From a virus: a DNA stretch of 37,019 bases. Made by a program: the position numbers and the translations under genes. The DNA is taken from positions 1-37,019 of IMG/VR virus record IMGVR_UViG_3300031839_002056. One strand, written 5' to 3'. Position 1 is the stretch's first letter, and each line of letters opens with the position of its first letter. Positions 8,427 through 16,981 of this stretch are shown piece after piece. The notes under the pieces are model-generated. The model did not search any database and was not told the origin of the DNA. It saw only the letters and a list, made by a program, of their open reading frames with translations.

Positions 8427-8891
8427 ATGAGCGGATTTGTAGCCGGCGGCACCCCACCAACCGGCCCACACATCAACACCGACCCGTTTTGGCCATCCAT
8501 TGAGCTGGACGCCATGCGCGCCGCTCTACGCATCGATGCCAGCGTCACCAACCCCCGGCTGGAAACCGCAGTTATCGCCGCCGCCATCAGCGTCAACCGC
8601 GAGCTGCTCAAGTGGCGCGGCGCCCAACAGGCGGCTGGCTACGCCACCCTGGCGGACGTACCAGCGGAAACCATCAAAGACGAATCCGAGCTAGTCCACC
8701 TCTACGCCCGCGCCATCCAGGCCGCTACCGGCGCCGAAGTGTGCGAGCGCTATCGCAGCTACGACAGCACCGGTACCGGCGACCGCAAAGCCGAAGACCT
8801 GCAGTTCAACATCGACGAATACCGCCGCGACCAACGCTGGGCCATCCGTGACCTGCTCGGCGTGCCCCGCATGTCAGTGGACCTCATCTGA
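8427..8891 (+). CDS. L: Head completion/stabilization protein (P2 gpL family)
   Basis: Protein that closes the filled head at the portal before tail joining. 154 residues, with the family pattern FWPSIELDAMRAALRIDA near the N-terminus and a C-terminal YRRDQRWAIRDLLG. A 105-base gap from M holds no gene. Its stop overlaps the start of gene X (TGATGG). Confidence 0.92.
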   Translation: MSGFVAGGTPPTGPHINTDPFWPSIELDAMRAALRIDASVTNPRLETAVIAAAISVNRELLKWRGAQQAAGYATLADVPAETIKDESELVHLYARAIQAATGAEVCERYRSYDSTGTGDRKAEDLQFNIDEYRRDQRWAIRDLLGVPRMSVDLI

Positions 8892-9100
8892 TGGCCACCA
8901 CCCTGCGCGCCATCCAGGGCGACACAGTCGACGCCATCTGCTGGCGGCACTACGGCCGCACCGCAGCGGTTACCGAAGCCGTACTCGACGCCAACCCCGG
9001 CCTGGCCGACCTCGGCGCGCAGATCCCCCAGGGCACCCTGGTAATCCTTCCCGAAGAAGCCCCACAACCCCAACGCCAGATGGTGAACCTATGGGACTGA
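8891..9100 (+). CDS. X: Tail protein X (P2 gpX family, LysM-like)
   Basis: Small tail protein, 69 residues, with the family features DTVDAICWRHYG, VLDANPGLAD and the C-terminal MVNLWD. LysM-like fold; acts in tail completion. Starts on the gpL stop and overlaps the next start by 10 bases. Confidence 0.92.
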   Translation: MATTLRAIQGDTVDAICWRHYGRTAAVTEAVLDANPGLADLGAQIPQGTLVILPEEAPQPQRQMVNLWD

Positions 9101-9579
9101 TTCAACTCGCCCTCTACAAAGGCAAAGGCACCCTGTTCAACCGCCTGATTCGCCTGTGGACCGGCTCAATCTACAGCCACTGCGAGATAGTCATGCCAGA
9201 TGGCCGCTGGTTATCGGCCAGCGCTATGGATGGAGGCGTCCGCGCCAAGCGCATCGACTACAAACCCGAACACTGGGATTTGATCCCCGTGCCCTGGGCG
9301 AATGCCAAGCTGATCGAGTCCGTATTCGACCGCCATGAGGGCGCTGGCTACGACTGGGCGGGCATTTTCCTCAGCCAGCTATTTTCCAGCGGCCTACATA
9401 GTGAAAACCGCATGTTCTGCAGTGAATTCTGCGCTGTTGGTTTCGGTTTCCATGGCATCGGCCAACGCTTCAATCCCTTGCTGATAGGCGAAACGGTACG
9501 CCGCATTAACCGCCTGCCTCTGGTTCAACTCGCCAACCAGCCCCTAACTCAACTAGAAGAAAGGACGCCCCATGGCTGA
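9091..9579 (+). CDS. Papain-like (permuted NlpC/P60, YiiX-type) protein
   Basis: 162-residue protein with the order His then Cys typical of the permuted papain-like fold: SHCEIV near residues 29-34 and CSEFCA near 110-115. Such proteins act as amidases or peptidases. It sits where P2 has holin Y, between tail X and the holins, so a role in lysis or cell-wall handling is plausible but inferred. ATG 9091 overlaps the gpX stop; the 3' end overlaps the next start by 8 bases. No signal peptide is visible. Confidence 0.65.
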   Translation: MGLIQLALYKGKGTLFNRLIRLWTGSIYSHCEIVMPDGRWLSASAMDGGVRAKRIDYKPEHWDLIPVPWANAKLIESVFDRHEGAGYDWAGIFLSQLFSSGLHSENRMFCSEFCAVGFGFHGIGQRFNPLLIGETVRRINRLPLVQLANQPLTQLEERTPHG

Positions 9580-9937
9580 GCCAACAACCGGCGCCGTAGT
9601 AGTCGCCGCCACCGCAGGTGTAGGCCTGGCCACCGTTATGCCGCACATGGATGGCAACGCCCTGTTCGGCGCAATCATCGGTGCGGCGCTTATCGCCATG
9701 AACCAGCGCGACCTTAAAGCCTGGCAGCGCTGCGCCGGCCTGCTGGTATCGGTCGGTGCGGGCTACGTCAGCGCGCCCGAGATCGTCGCGCAAACCATCA
9801 TCACCCAAACCGGTCCCGGTGGTTTTGTCGGGGCCATCCTCGTTGTACCGGTAGCCCTCAAAGCCCTGGAGCTGATCGAAAAAACCGACTTTTCCAGCTT
9901 TGTCCCGGCCTGGTTCAAAAAAGGCAAAGGAGAGTGA
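9572..9937 (+). CDS. Putative holin 1
   Basis: 121-residue hydrophobic protein with about three membrane segments (about residues 7-24, 28-44 and 79-100) and a basic C-terminus FKKGKGE. Size, topology and place at the head of a lysis cassette indicate a holin that permeabilises the inner membrane for the muramidase. GAAAGGA precedes the start. Confidence 0.7.
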   Translation: MAEPTTGAVVVAATAGVGLATVMPHMDGNALFGAIIGAALIAMNQRDLKAWQRCAGLLVSVGAGYVSAPEIVAQTIITQTGPGGFVGAILVVPVALKALELIEKTDFSSFVPAWFKKGKGE

Positions 9938-9939
9938 TC

Positions 9940-10212
9940 ATGCTCACCACCCTGCTGCCCATCATCGCCGCCATCGCCTACATCGCCGCCGCCCTGCGCC
10001 TGGTGTGCTTCCAACGCCACGGCGCCCGTATTCGTCGCGGCATTGCCCTGCTCGCCTGCCTGATGATCGGCGCGCTGTTCTGCGCCGGGGTAGAGATCCT
10101 GCTCTACCGGCAACCTGTAAGCGTATGGCAGGCGGCAATCGCCATCCTGCTGTGCATCCTCGTTTACCGCTCGCGCGGCAACCTCGCCGCCCTACTGAGG
10201 CCCAACCAATGA
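9940..10212 (+). CDS. Putative second holin/antiholin-like membrane protein
   Basis: 90-residue protein with three membrane segments (about 3-22, 34-53 and 60-78) and a basic C-terminus. It probably acts with the upstream holin as partner or antiholin. I chose ATG 9940 with AAGGAGA seven bases upstream rather than GTG 9934, which overlaps the ribosome site spacing. Its stop overlaps the endolysin start. Confidence 0.65.
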   Translation: MLTTLLPIIAAIAYIAAALRLVCFQRHGARIRRGIALLACLMIGALFCAGVEILLYRQPVSVWQAAIAILLCILVYRSRGNLAALLRPNQ

Positions 10213-11060
10213 CCCAGCCCCAACGCCTGCAGCACGGTTCCAAAGGCCAAGACGTACGCCAACTGCAACAGCGCCTCAACCTAGCCGGCGCTAACCTATT
10301 CCAGGATGGCGACTTCGGTGACGAAACCGAAAAAGCCGTGCGCGCCTACCAGCTCAAGGTGGGCCTGGTGGTCGATGGCGTTGCTGGCGAGAAAACCATC
10401 GCCGCCCTGGCTGGCGCCGATTGCAGCAAGCTGCTCGGCAATATCCACCTGGTGGACGCCGCCAAACGCCTCGGCGTCGACCTGGCCAGCATCTACGCCG
10501 TCAACGAGGTGGAAAGCACCGGCTCAGGCTTCCTGGTCAACGGCAAACCCAAAATTCTCTTTGAGCGCCACGTTATGCACCGCCTGCTGGCCACGCCACG
10601 GCACAAAGGTGACGACGCCGCAGCGCTCAAGGCCCACGCGGATCAACTGGCGATCCTGCACCCCGCCCTGGTCAACCCCAAAGCGGGTGGCTATGCCGGC
10701 GGTACCGCCGAACACCAGCGCCTGGCCAACGCCAAGTTGATCGACGCCCTGTGCGCGCCAGAGGCCTGCAGCTGGGGCGCTTTCCAGATCATGGGCTACC
10801 ACTGGCAGCGGCTCGGTTATGCAAGCCTGGACGACTTCCTAACCCGCATGGCAGCCAGCGAGGCCGAGCAGTTCGAGGCGTTCGTGCGTTACATCGAGGC
10901 AGAGCCCGCCCTGCATAAAGCGCTCAAGGCCAAAAAATGGGCCGAGTTCGCCAAGCTCTACAACGGCCCCGCCTACGCCCGCAACCTGTACGACGTGAAG
11001 CTAGAGCGCGCCTACGAGCGCCACGCGGGCTGCGGCTGTGGGCAAAAGGTGGCGGCATGA
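10209..11060 (+). CDS. Endolysin: N-acetylmuramidase with peptidoglycan-binding domain
   Basis: Lysis enzyme of 283 residues. An N-terminal peptidoglycan-binding repeat (LQHGSKGQDVRQLQQRLN to DGVAGEKTIAAL, about residues 6-62) is followed by an N-acetylmuramidase domain of the DUF3380 type: EVESTGSGF with the likely catalytic Glu near residue 100, LFERHVMHR and CSWGAFQIMGYHW. It replaces P2's K endolysin with an unrelated enzyme. No signal peptide, so export depends on the holin. Confidence 0.9.
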   Translation: MTQPQRLQHGSKGQDVRQLQQRLNLAGANLFQDGDFGDETEKAVRAYQLKVGLVVDGVAGEKTIAALAGADCSKLLGNIHLVDAAKRLGVDLASIYAVNEVESTGSGFLVNGKPKILFERHVMHRLLATPRHKGDDAAALKAHADQLAILHPALVNPKAGGYAGGTAEHQRLANAKLIDALCAPEACSWGAFQIMGYHWQRLGYASLDDFLTRMAASEAEQFEAFVRYIEAEPALHKALKAKKWAEFAKLYNGPAYARNLYDVKLERAYERHAGCGCGQKVAA

Positions 11061-11263
11061 TCCAGCCCGAGCAGATCCGCAAGCTGGAGCTGCGCGACGG
11101 TGATGTCATTTGCCTGCCAGCTGACACCGGCTACGAATGCACCAAGCAGTTCAGTGATGCACTGCAGGAACTGCACCCAGGTAAACGTGTGCTGATCGTC
11201 CTGGGCAACGTGCACTCCCTGGATGAGCCCGCCATGAATGCCGCCGGCTGGTACCGCAAATGA
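11057..11263 (+). CDS. Small conserved phage protein of unknown function
   Basis: 68 residues, soluble, no recognised domain; contains LRDGDVICLPADTGYE and GKRVLIVLGNVHSL. ATG overlaps the endolysin stop (ATGA), and the stop overlaps the spanin start, so it is translationally coupled inside the lysis operon. Possibly a lysis timing or endolysin accessory factor; this is inferred from position only. Confidence 0.7.
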   Translation: MIQPEQIRKLELRDGDVICLPADTGYECTKQFSDALQELHPGKRVLIVLGNVHSLDEPAMNAAGWYRK

Positions 11264-11703
11264 CCACCCTGCGCCAGATCGGCTATGGCCTCGCCCTGTT
11301 CGGCGCCCTCGGTCTGCTGTTCTGGGGCCAGTACCAGCAGGGCCAGGCCGTGGATGCCCGCGAAACCCTGGCCGCCGAGCGCATCGAGCAGCTCACCCAA
11401 CGCAGCGCCCGCCAGGCTGCCAGCATCGTCCGCCTAGGTGGCGAGCTGGCAGCTCAGCGCATTGCCCAGCAGGGCCTGCAAACGGCCCAGGCCGACGTGC
11501 GCCAACAGCACGCCACCAGCCAGATCCACAAACAGGAGACCCGCCGCAATGACCCGAGTTTTAGTGATTGGAGCAGCCAGCCTCTCCCTGGCGCTGCTCG
11601 CCGGCTGCATGAGCGCCCCGGCCTTACCGGAGCACACGGTTACCGTGAGTGGCTGTCCCGTCGTAACTCCCTGCAGCCTGCTGCCGGCAGCCCCGCAGAA
11701 TAA
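11260..11703 (+). CDS. lysB: Inner-membrane spanin (LysB/Rz-like)
   Basis: 147-residue Rz-type protein: one N-terminal membrane anchor (about residues 7-23) then a long periplasmic helix rich in Gln, Ala and Glu (about 25-90). With the outer-membrane partner it would fuse the membranes in the last step of lysis. The last third is read through the embedded Rz1 gene, so its sequence there is constrained by the other frame. Confidence 0.8.
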   Translation: MTTLRQIGYGLALFGALGLLFWGQYQQGQAVDARETLAAERIEQLTQRSARQAASIVRLGGELAAQRIAQQGLQTAQADVRQQHATSQIHKQETRRNDPSFSDWSSQPLPGAARRLHERPGLTGAHGYREWLSRRNSLQPAAGSPAE

Positions 11704-11809
11704 CGGCCAGCTCAGCGACGACAGCGACTACCTGCTCAGCGCCTGGGCCGAATGCGCCGCCCAGGTCGACATGATCTACAACCACCAACAGCCCAGGGCC
11801 GACCCATGA
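11549..11809 (+). CDS. lysC: Outer-membrane lipoprotein spanin (LysC/Rz1-like), embedded in lysB
   Basis: 86 residues from ATG 11549 in the +1 frame relative to lysB, with AGGAG ten bases upstream. N-terminal signal with lipobox LLAGC (Cys near residue 20). It starts inside lysB and runs 106 bases past its stop, the classic overlapping Rz/Rz1 arrangement. Its own stop overlaps the R start. Confidence 0.85.
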   Translation: MTRVLVIGAASLSLALLAGCMSAPALPEHTVTVSGCPVVTPCSLLPAAPQNNGQLSDDSDYLLSAWAECAAQVDMIYNHQQPRADP

Positions 11810-12285
11810 ACAAACCCACCAGCCTGCGCACCCACCTGCTGGCCAAAGTGCCCGAGCTGAAAGACAACCCAGACCGCCTGCTGGTATTCATCGATGACGG
11901 CAGCGTGCGCTGCACAGCCGCCGCCACCCTGTCCTGGGAATACACCTACACCCTGCAAATCATCCTCACCGACTACGCAGGCCACCCGGATGTGGTCATC
12001 CTGCCGCTGCTCGCCTGGGTGCGCGTGCACCAGAACGAACTGCTGGCCAACCTCGACAAAGCCAAAGACGGCCTGCAATTTGAAGCGGACATCATCGACG
12101 CCAGCAAAGTCGACCTGTCCATCAAACTGCCCCTGACCGAGCGCGTAGTCATCGGCCAGGACGGCGAAGGCACCACCACCATCACCCACCCGGCAGAGCC
12201 ACAAGCGGCCTTGGCCTTCCTTGACCCAAACTGGCAGGCAGGCGCACAAGGCAACGCCAGCGAGTGGTATTTGCCAGATGACTGA
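11806..12285 (+). CDS. R: Tail completion protein (P2 gpR family)
   Basis: 159 residues, with the gpR hallmarks SLRTHLLAKVPELKDNPDRLLVF (seen in short blocks), WEYTYTLQIILTDY and a C-terminal ASEWYLPDD. Helps terminate the tail tube for joining to the head. Overlaps both neighbours by a few bases. Confidence 0.92.
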   Translation: MNKPTSLRTHLLAKVPELKDNPDRLLVFIDDGSVRCTAAATLSWEYTYTLQIILTDYAGHPDVVILPLLAWVRVHQNELLANLDKAKDGLQFEADIIDASKVDLSIKLPLTERVVIGQDGEGTTTITHPAEPQAALAFLDPNWQAGAQGNASEWYLPDD

Positions 12286-12736
12286 CATGCTCGACGACCT
12301 GGGCGGCTGGCTCACCCCGCTTATCACCCGGCTAGAGCCAACCGCGCGCAGCAAACTGGCCCGCGAGTTGGCCCAGCTGCTGCGCCGTAGCCAGCAGCAG
12401 CGCATCATCGCCCAGCGCAACCCAGACGGCACCGCCTACGCCCCGCGCAAACACCGCACCCTGCGCAGCAAGGTCGGGCGCATCAAGCGCAAGGCCAAAA
12501 TGTTCACCAAGCTACGCACCGCCCGCTACATCCAGGCCAAAGGCAGCGCCGCCGAGGCCACCGTCAGCTTTGCCAGCCGTATCACCCGCATCGCCCGCGT
12601 GCACCAATACGGCTTACGTGACCGCGCAGAAAGAGGCGCACCCGACGTGGAATACGCCCAGCGCGAGCTGCTCGGCTTCAGCGCTGAAGAACAGGAATTC
12701 ATCCGCGACCACCTGCTGCACCACCTCACCTTGTAA
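12278..12736 (+). CDS. S: Tail completion protein (P2 gpS family)
   Basis: 152 residues. Contains the gpS pattern RSQQQRIIAQRNPDGTAY, the basic patch APRKHRTLRSKVGRIKRKAKMF and VHQYGLRDR. Acts with R in tail completion. ATG 12278 overlaps the R stop. The last codons form half of the next late-promoter dyad. Confidence 0.92.
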   Translation: MTDMLDDLGGWLTPLITRLEPTARSKLARELAQLLRRSQQQRIIAQRNPDGTAYAPRKHRTLRSKVGRIKRKAKMFTKLRTARYIQAKGSAAEATVSFASRITRIARVHQYGLRDRAERGAPDVEYAQRELLGFSAEEQEFIRDHLLHHLTL

Positions 12737-12751
12737 GCCCCCGCCCTACAA
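12731..12751 (+). promoter_or_regulatory. Ogr-type activator site of the V late promoter
   Basis: TTGTA-N11-TACAA across the gpS stop codon. GCGCGCGCGGCAAC follows at 12775-12788, the same 14 bases and the same distance (27 bases from ACA) as before FI. By P2 analogy (site centred near -55) transcription would start at about 12796. Confidence 0.75.
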
Positions 12752-12797
12752 GCTAAGCCGGCTGCACCGCCTACGCGCGCGCGGCAACATCACCGGC

Positions 12798-13322
12798 ATG
12801 AACGATCTCGCCACTCTCGCCCGCCTGCTGGAAAACCTGATCCGCTTCGGCACCATCGCCGCCGTGCAGATGGACCCACCGCGCGTACAGGTAAAAACCG
12901 GCACCCTCACCACCGCCTGGCTGCCCTGGTTGAACCCACGCGCCGGCCTGGATCGTGAGTGGAACCCGCCAACGGTGAACGAACAGGTGCTGCTGCTCAG
13001 TCCATCCGGCCAACTGGCCAACGGCGTTGCCATCACCGGCCTGTTTAGCGACCTGATCGAGGCCAACGGCGACCGCGACGGCCTGCACCGCCGCACCTAC
13101 CGCGATGGCGCGGTGATCGAATACGACAGCATCGCCAAGCACCTGCGCGCCACCCTGCCCGGTACCGCAGAGGTGACCGCCGTGGGCAACGTCAGCATCA
13201 CCACCCAGGCAGGGCTCAGCGCCACCGCTACCGGCAACATCGCCATTAAAAGCGCTGCAAACATCCTCATCGAAGCCATCGGCAACGTCGCCATCAAGGG
13301 CGCCAAAGTGGAACTCAACTGA
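12798..13322 (+). CDS. V: Baseplate spike protein (P2 gpV family)
   Basis: Membrane-puncturing tip at the end of the tail tube. 174 residues: OB-fold domain (ARLLENLIRFGTIAAV, WNPPTVNEQVLLLSPSG, DGAVIEYD) followed by a repeated beta-helix (about 115-174) with NVSITTQAG and NIAIKSAAN repeats. There is no clear ribosome site before ATG 12798, and the predicted promoter would leave almost no leader. Confidence 0.93.
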   Translation: MNDLATLARLLENLIRFGTIAAVQMDPPRVQVKTGTLTTAWLPWLNPRAGLDREWNPPTVNEQVLLLSPSGQLANGVAITGLFSDLIEANGDRDGLHRRTYRDGAVIEYDSIAKHLRATLPGTAEVTAVGNVSITTQAGLSATATGNIAIKSAANILIEAIGNVAIKGAKVELN

Positions 13323-13609
13323 TGCCGGCCGTAACTCGCAAGGGCGACGCCTGCACCGGCCATGGCGCGTTTCCGCCGCGTGCGTCCACCGCCGGCAGCC
13401 CCAACGTCTTCGCCAACGGCATCGCCGTGCACCGCAAAGCAGACACCTGGGCCAGCCACTGCGACCCCAACAGCTGCCACGGCTCACAACTGGCCGATGG
13501 CAGTGCCACCGTATTTGCCAACGGCATGCCGCTGGGCCGCATCGGTGACCCAGTCGCCTGCGGCTCCAGCGTTGCCTCCGGCAGCACCAACGTATTCGCA
13601 GGGGGCTAA
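13322..13609 (+). CDS. PAAR-domain spike-tip protein
   Basis: 95 residues with the PAAR pattern: repeated FANG and VFA motifs, CTGHGAFPPR near residue 11, HKAD-like HRKADTW near 37 and IGDPVACGS near 73. Caps and sharpens the gpV spike; P2 itself lacks a separate PAAR gene, but many Pseudomonas P2-like phages have one. ATG overlaps the V stop. Confidence 0.88.
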   Translation: MPAVTRKGDACTGHGAFPPRASTAGSPNVFANGIAVHRKADTWASHCDPNSCHGSQLADGSATVFANGMPLGRIGDPVACGSSVASGSTNVFAGG

Positions 13610-13613
13610 GCAG

Positions 13614-13958
13614 ATGAACCGCCAAACCGGCCGCCCCATCACCAAGCTGCAGCACATCAGCCAAAGCATTGGCGACATCGTCACCACCCGCATCGGCTCG
13701 CGCGTTATGCGCCGTGAGTACGGCTGCCAGATGGTTGACCTGATCGACCAGCCCGGCAACGCCGCCACCCAGTTGCTGTGCTATGCCGCCATCGCCATGG
13801 CCCTCATTCGCTGGGAACCGCGCGTGCGCCTCAGCCGCGTGCAACTCACCGCGCTCAACATCGCCGGCCAGGCTGAGCTGGCCATCGAAGGCACCCTGGT
13901 GGATGGCAACGAACCGCTAAGCCTGAAAATCCCCCTCAGCATGGGGGCTACCGTATGA
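13614..13958 (+). CDS. W: Baseplate wedge protein (P2 gpW family)
   Basis: 114 residues, related to T4 gp25 lysozyme-like proteins: HISQSIGDIVTTRIGSRVMRREYG is the family core (about residues 14-37, quoted here only as landmark ISQSIGDI and GSRVMRREYG). Wedge component of the baseplate. Stop overlaps the J start. Confidence 0.93.
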   Translation: MNRQTGRPITKLQHISQSIGDIVTTRIGSRVMRREYGCQMVDLIDQPGNAATQLLCYAAIAMALIRWEPRVRLSRVQLTALNIAGQAELAIEGTLVDGNEPLSLKIPLSMGATV

Positions 13959-14857
13959 CTGTCTGGACGCCCATCGACCTGGCCGCCCTGCCCGATCCGC
14001 AAGTGGTTGAGCAGCTCGACTACGAACAGATCCTCACCGAGCGCAAGGCCTACACCGTCAGCCTGTGGCCCGCAGCCGAGCAGGCAGAAATCGCCGCACG
14101 CCTGGCCCTGGAATCGGACCCACTCACCAAACTGGTACAGGAAAACGCCTACCGCGAGCTGCTCTGGCGTCAGCGCGTCAACGAAGCCGCGCTCGCCACC
14201 ATGCTGGCCAAAGCCAAAGGCACCGACCTGGTACAGATCGCCGCCAACTACAACGTAGAACAGTTGGTCGTCACACCCGCAACAGATGACGAACCAGCGG
14301 TGATGGAAAGCGACGAAGCCCTGCGCGAACGCGCCCAGATGGCGTTTGAAGGCCTCAGCACCGCCGGCCCGCGCAACAGTTACATCTTCCATGCCCGCAG
14401 CGCCTCCGGCTTGGTGGCAGATGCCACGGCAGAAAGCCCCAGCCCGGCTGTGGTAGTAGTCACCGTGCAGGCCCTGCAGGGCGATGGCAGTGCAGACGAA
14501 GAGCTACTCGCCACCGTTGCAGCCTATCTTTCGGACGACGACCGCCGCCCACTGGCCGACCGCCTCACCGTACAAAGCGCCGAGGTGATCGAGTACAGCG
14601 TTACCGCCGCCCTGCACCTGGCCACCACCGGCCCCGAGGCTGAGCCCATCCGCCAGGCGGCCGAGGCTGCGTTACTCGCCCTGGTCAACACGCGGCGCCG
14701 GTTGGGTGTTGAGGTATCCACCTCGGCCATCTACGCAGCCCTGCATGTTGAGGGTGTGCGCAGCGTGTCGCTCACCGGCTGGACGCCCATCACGCCAACC
14801 ACCGCCCAGGCCGCCTACTGCACAGGCGTGAACGTGACAGTGGCCGGCAGCGTATGA
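13955..14857 (+). CDS. J: Baseplate assembly protein (P2 gpJ family)
   Basis: 300 residues, the P2 gpJ size. Signatures: LWRQRVNEAALATMLAKAKG, DEALRERAQMAFEGLSTAGP and DDDRRPLADRLTV, as in Mu gp47/P2 J proteins. Forms the outer part of the baseplate wedge. Overlaps W and I by 4 bases each. Confidence 0.95.
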   Translation: MTVWTPIDLAALPDPQVVEQLDYEQILTERKAYTVSLWPAAEQAEIAARLALESDPLTKLVQENAYRELLWRQRVNEAALATMLAKAKGTDLVQIAANYNVEQLVVTPATDDEPAVMESDEALRERAQMAFEGLSTAGPRNSYIFHARSASGLVADATAESPSPAVVVVTVQALQGDGSADEELLATVAAYLSDDDRRPLADRLTVQSAEVIEYSVTAALHLATTGPEAEPIRQAAEAALLALVNTRRRLGVEVSTSAIYAALHVEGVRSVSLTGWTPITPTTAQAAYCTGVNVTVAGSV

Positions 14858-15471
14858 CCCGGCCCATGCTCCCATCCAACGCCACCCAGCTGGAGCGCCT
14901 GGCCGCCCAAGCGCTGGCACAGATTGAGCGCGTGCCAATCCCCATTCGCGCGCTGTGCAACCCCGACCTCTGCCCATTGCCATTCTTGCCCTACCTGGCC
15001 TGGGCGTTCTCGGTGGATCGCTGGGAGGAAACCTGGGCTGAGGCCACCAAGCGTAAGGTCATCAAGTCGGCCTACTTCGTCCACGCCCACAAAGGCACCA
15101 TCGGCGCGCTGCGCCGGGTGGTGGAACCCCTCGGCTACCTGATCCGCGTGATCGAGTGGTGGGAAACCGCCCCCGAAGGCGTTCCGGGCACCTTCGCCCT
15201 GGATATAGGTGTGCTCGACAGCGGCATCACCGAGGAAATGTACGAATCCCTGGTACTGCTGATCGACGACGCCAAACCGCGTAGCCGCCACCTGACTGGC
15301 CTGGCCATCAGCCTGGAAACTCGCGGCACCACGTACATCGGCGTCGCCGCCATGGATGGCGAAGTCCTCACCGTATTCCCCTACGCCCCAGGCCCCATAG
15401 AGGTAAGCAGCCAGGCGCTGCTATTTGGCGGCGCTGAACATTCCATCGACATCATGAGCGTCTACCCATGA
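14854..15471 (+). CDS. I: Tail protein I, baseplate wedge (P2 gpI family)
   Basis: 205 residues. Family hallmarks: LPFLPYLAWAFSVDRW near residues 46-61 and KSAYFVHAHKGTIGALRRVVEPLG near 69-92 (given as short landmarks AWAFSVDRW, HKGTIGALRR). Joins the fibre to the baseplate. Overlaps J and H. Confidence 0.94.
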   Translation: MTRPMLPSNATQLERLAAQALAQIERVPIPIRALCNPDLCPLPFLPYLAWAFSVDRWEETWAEATKRKVIKSAYFVHAHKGTIGALRRVVEPLGYLIRVIEWWETAPEGVPGTFALDIGVLDSGITEEMYESLVLLIDDAKPRSRHLTGLAISLETRGTTYIGVAAMDGEVLTVFPYAPGPIEVSSQALLFGGAEHSIDIMSVYP

Positions 15472-16970
15472 GCCAAACCTACTTCGCAATCCTGACCGCC
15501 GTGGGTGAAGCTAAGCTCGCCAACGCCATCGCCCTCAATGTACCCCTGCAAATCAGCCGCATGGCCGTAGGTGATGGCGGCGGTGCATTGCCGGTACCGG
15601 TGCGCACCCAAACCGCACTGATCGGCGAGCAGTACCGCGCCGACCTCAACAGCCTGACACCCGACCCGCTCAACGCGAGCCAGATCATCGCCGAGCTGGT
15701 GATTCCAGAAACCGAGGGTGGCTACTGGCTGCGCGAAATGGGGCTGTATGACGCTGCCGGTGATCTGATCGCCGTCAGCAACTGCCCGCCAAGCTACAAG
15801 CCGGAAATGGCCGAAGGCTCCGGCCGCACCCAAGTGCTGCGCATGGTGCTGATCGTCAGCAGTACCGCTGCCGTACAACTCAAGATTGACCCCAGTGTGG
15901 TGCTGGCGACGCGCGCCTATGCGGACGCAATCATGGTTGGCCATTTGGCCGCTGCAGACCCGCACCCGCAATACACCACCGAGGCCGAAGTAAACGCACG
16001 GATCAGCGCCGAACTGAATGGAATCACCGACGCGATTTACCGCCGCAACCTGGTGGTAGATGGGGCGTGCCGTATGGCGCAGCTCGCAGCTAAGGCCTTG
16101 AGTACTTCCGCTCAGTACGGCGCTGTTGACCTGTTAGCGGCCTGGGCTGGCGGGGCGGTTACGGCTGGCAGCATCGCCCAGAATACGGCGGGTATCGGCC
16201 AACTCGGAACCAGCCTGCACCTAACCGGGGTGACGCTTACTGGTGCCGGTGTGGCCTATGCGCGCCATCGCATTGAGGCTCCCGTCGCCCGCGAGCTGAA
16301 AAACAAAACAGCGTCGCTCTCCGTCCTGGTGCAGCACGACGTAGGTGTTCCGATCAACTACAGCCTGACCTTGCGTAAAGCCAACGCGGTGGACAACTTC
16401 TCAGCTGTCACCCAGATCGCGGCCTCGGCCGCTATCGCTGTGCCATCTGGTACGGCTACGCAGCTGGTCTTCGAGAATATCGCCATGGGCGATTGTGCCA
16501 ATGGTATCGAGATCGAAGTCGCAGGTAACTGCGGTGCTGTTGCCAACAAGAACTTCCAATTCACTGAATGGCAGCTCGAACGTGGAGCCAAAGCTACGCG
16601 ATTTGAAATTGAGGCCTTTGCCGACACCATCCGGGCCACAGAACGCTACCTAGAGAAAAGTTATGACCTAGGAACCTTGCCCGGCAGCATCACCATGAAC
16701 GGTGCAAGTGTTGGCGACGCTTCCTCTGTTTCTGACCTGTCACTTCCTTTTAGGGAGCGCAAGCGGGCCATTCCGACCATTACCTATTACTCGGCCTTGA
16801 ACGGTGCTAGCGGGACGATCTCGTTCAGCAATACGCAGATAGAGACATCGCCATCGGGCAACTTAGCGGTGCGCTTCAGTAGAGCCAGCGATAGCAACCT
16901 ACAAGTCGAAAGCCTCCCAGGGGACGGATACATGCCCATTGTCCATTTTGTCGCTGACGCACGCCTTTAA
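15468..16970 (+). CDS. H: Tail fibre protein (P2 gpH-like N-terminus, mosaic C-terminus)
   Basis: Receptor-binding fibre, 500 residues. Residues 1-150 are the conserved P2 tail-fibre attachment domain (YFAILTAVGEAKLANA, GGYWLREMGLYDAAGDL). A PHPQYTT linker lies near 166. The remainder (about 190-500) is unrelated to P2 H and reads like a beta-rich, carbohydrate-binding tip with LSVLVQHDVG and FQFTEWQLERG. The 3' half uses more A/T and looser codons than the structural genes, consistent with exchange of the tip. Confidence 0.9.
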   Translation: MSQTYFAILTAVGEAKLANAIALNVPLQISRMAVGDGGGALPVPVRTQTALIGEQYRADLNSLTPDPLNASQIIAELVIPETEGGYWLREMGLYDAAGDLIAVSNCPPSYKPEMAEGSGRTQVLRMVLIVSSTAAVQLKIDPSVVLATRAYADAIMVGHLAAADPHPQYTTEAEVNARISAELNGITDAIYRRNLVVDGACRMAQLAAKALSTSAQYGAVDLLAAWAGGAVTAGSIAQNTAGIGQLGTSLHLTGVTLTGAGVAYARHRIEAPVARELKNKTASLSVLVQHDVGVPINYSLTLRKANAVDNFSAVTQIAASAAIAVPSGTATQLVFENIAMGDCANGIEIEVAGNCGAVANKNFQFTEWQLERGAKATRFEIEAFADTIRATERYLEKSYDLGTLPGSITMNGASVGDASSVSDLSLPFRERKRAIPTITYYSALNGASGTISFSNTQIETSPSGNLAVRFSRASDSNLQVESLPGDGYMPIVHFVADARL

Positions 16971-16981
16971 GGAGCATTTCC

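Noticed and set aside
12775-12788. CGGCAA in the V and FI promoters as RNA hairpin loops
   Set aside because: No pairing flanks exist; there the motif belongs to a DNA element at fixed distance from the activator dyad.
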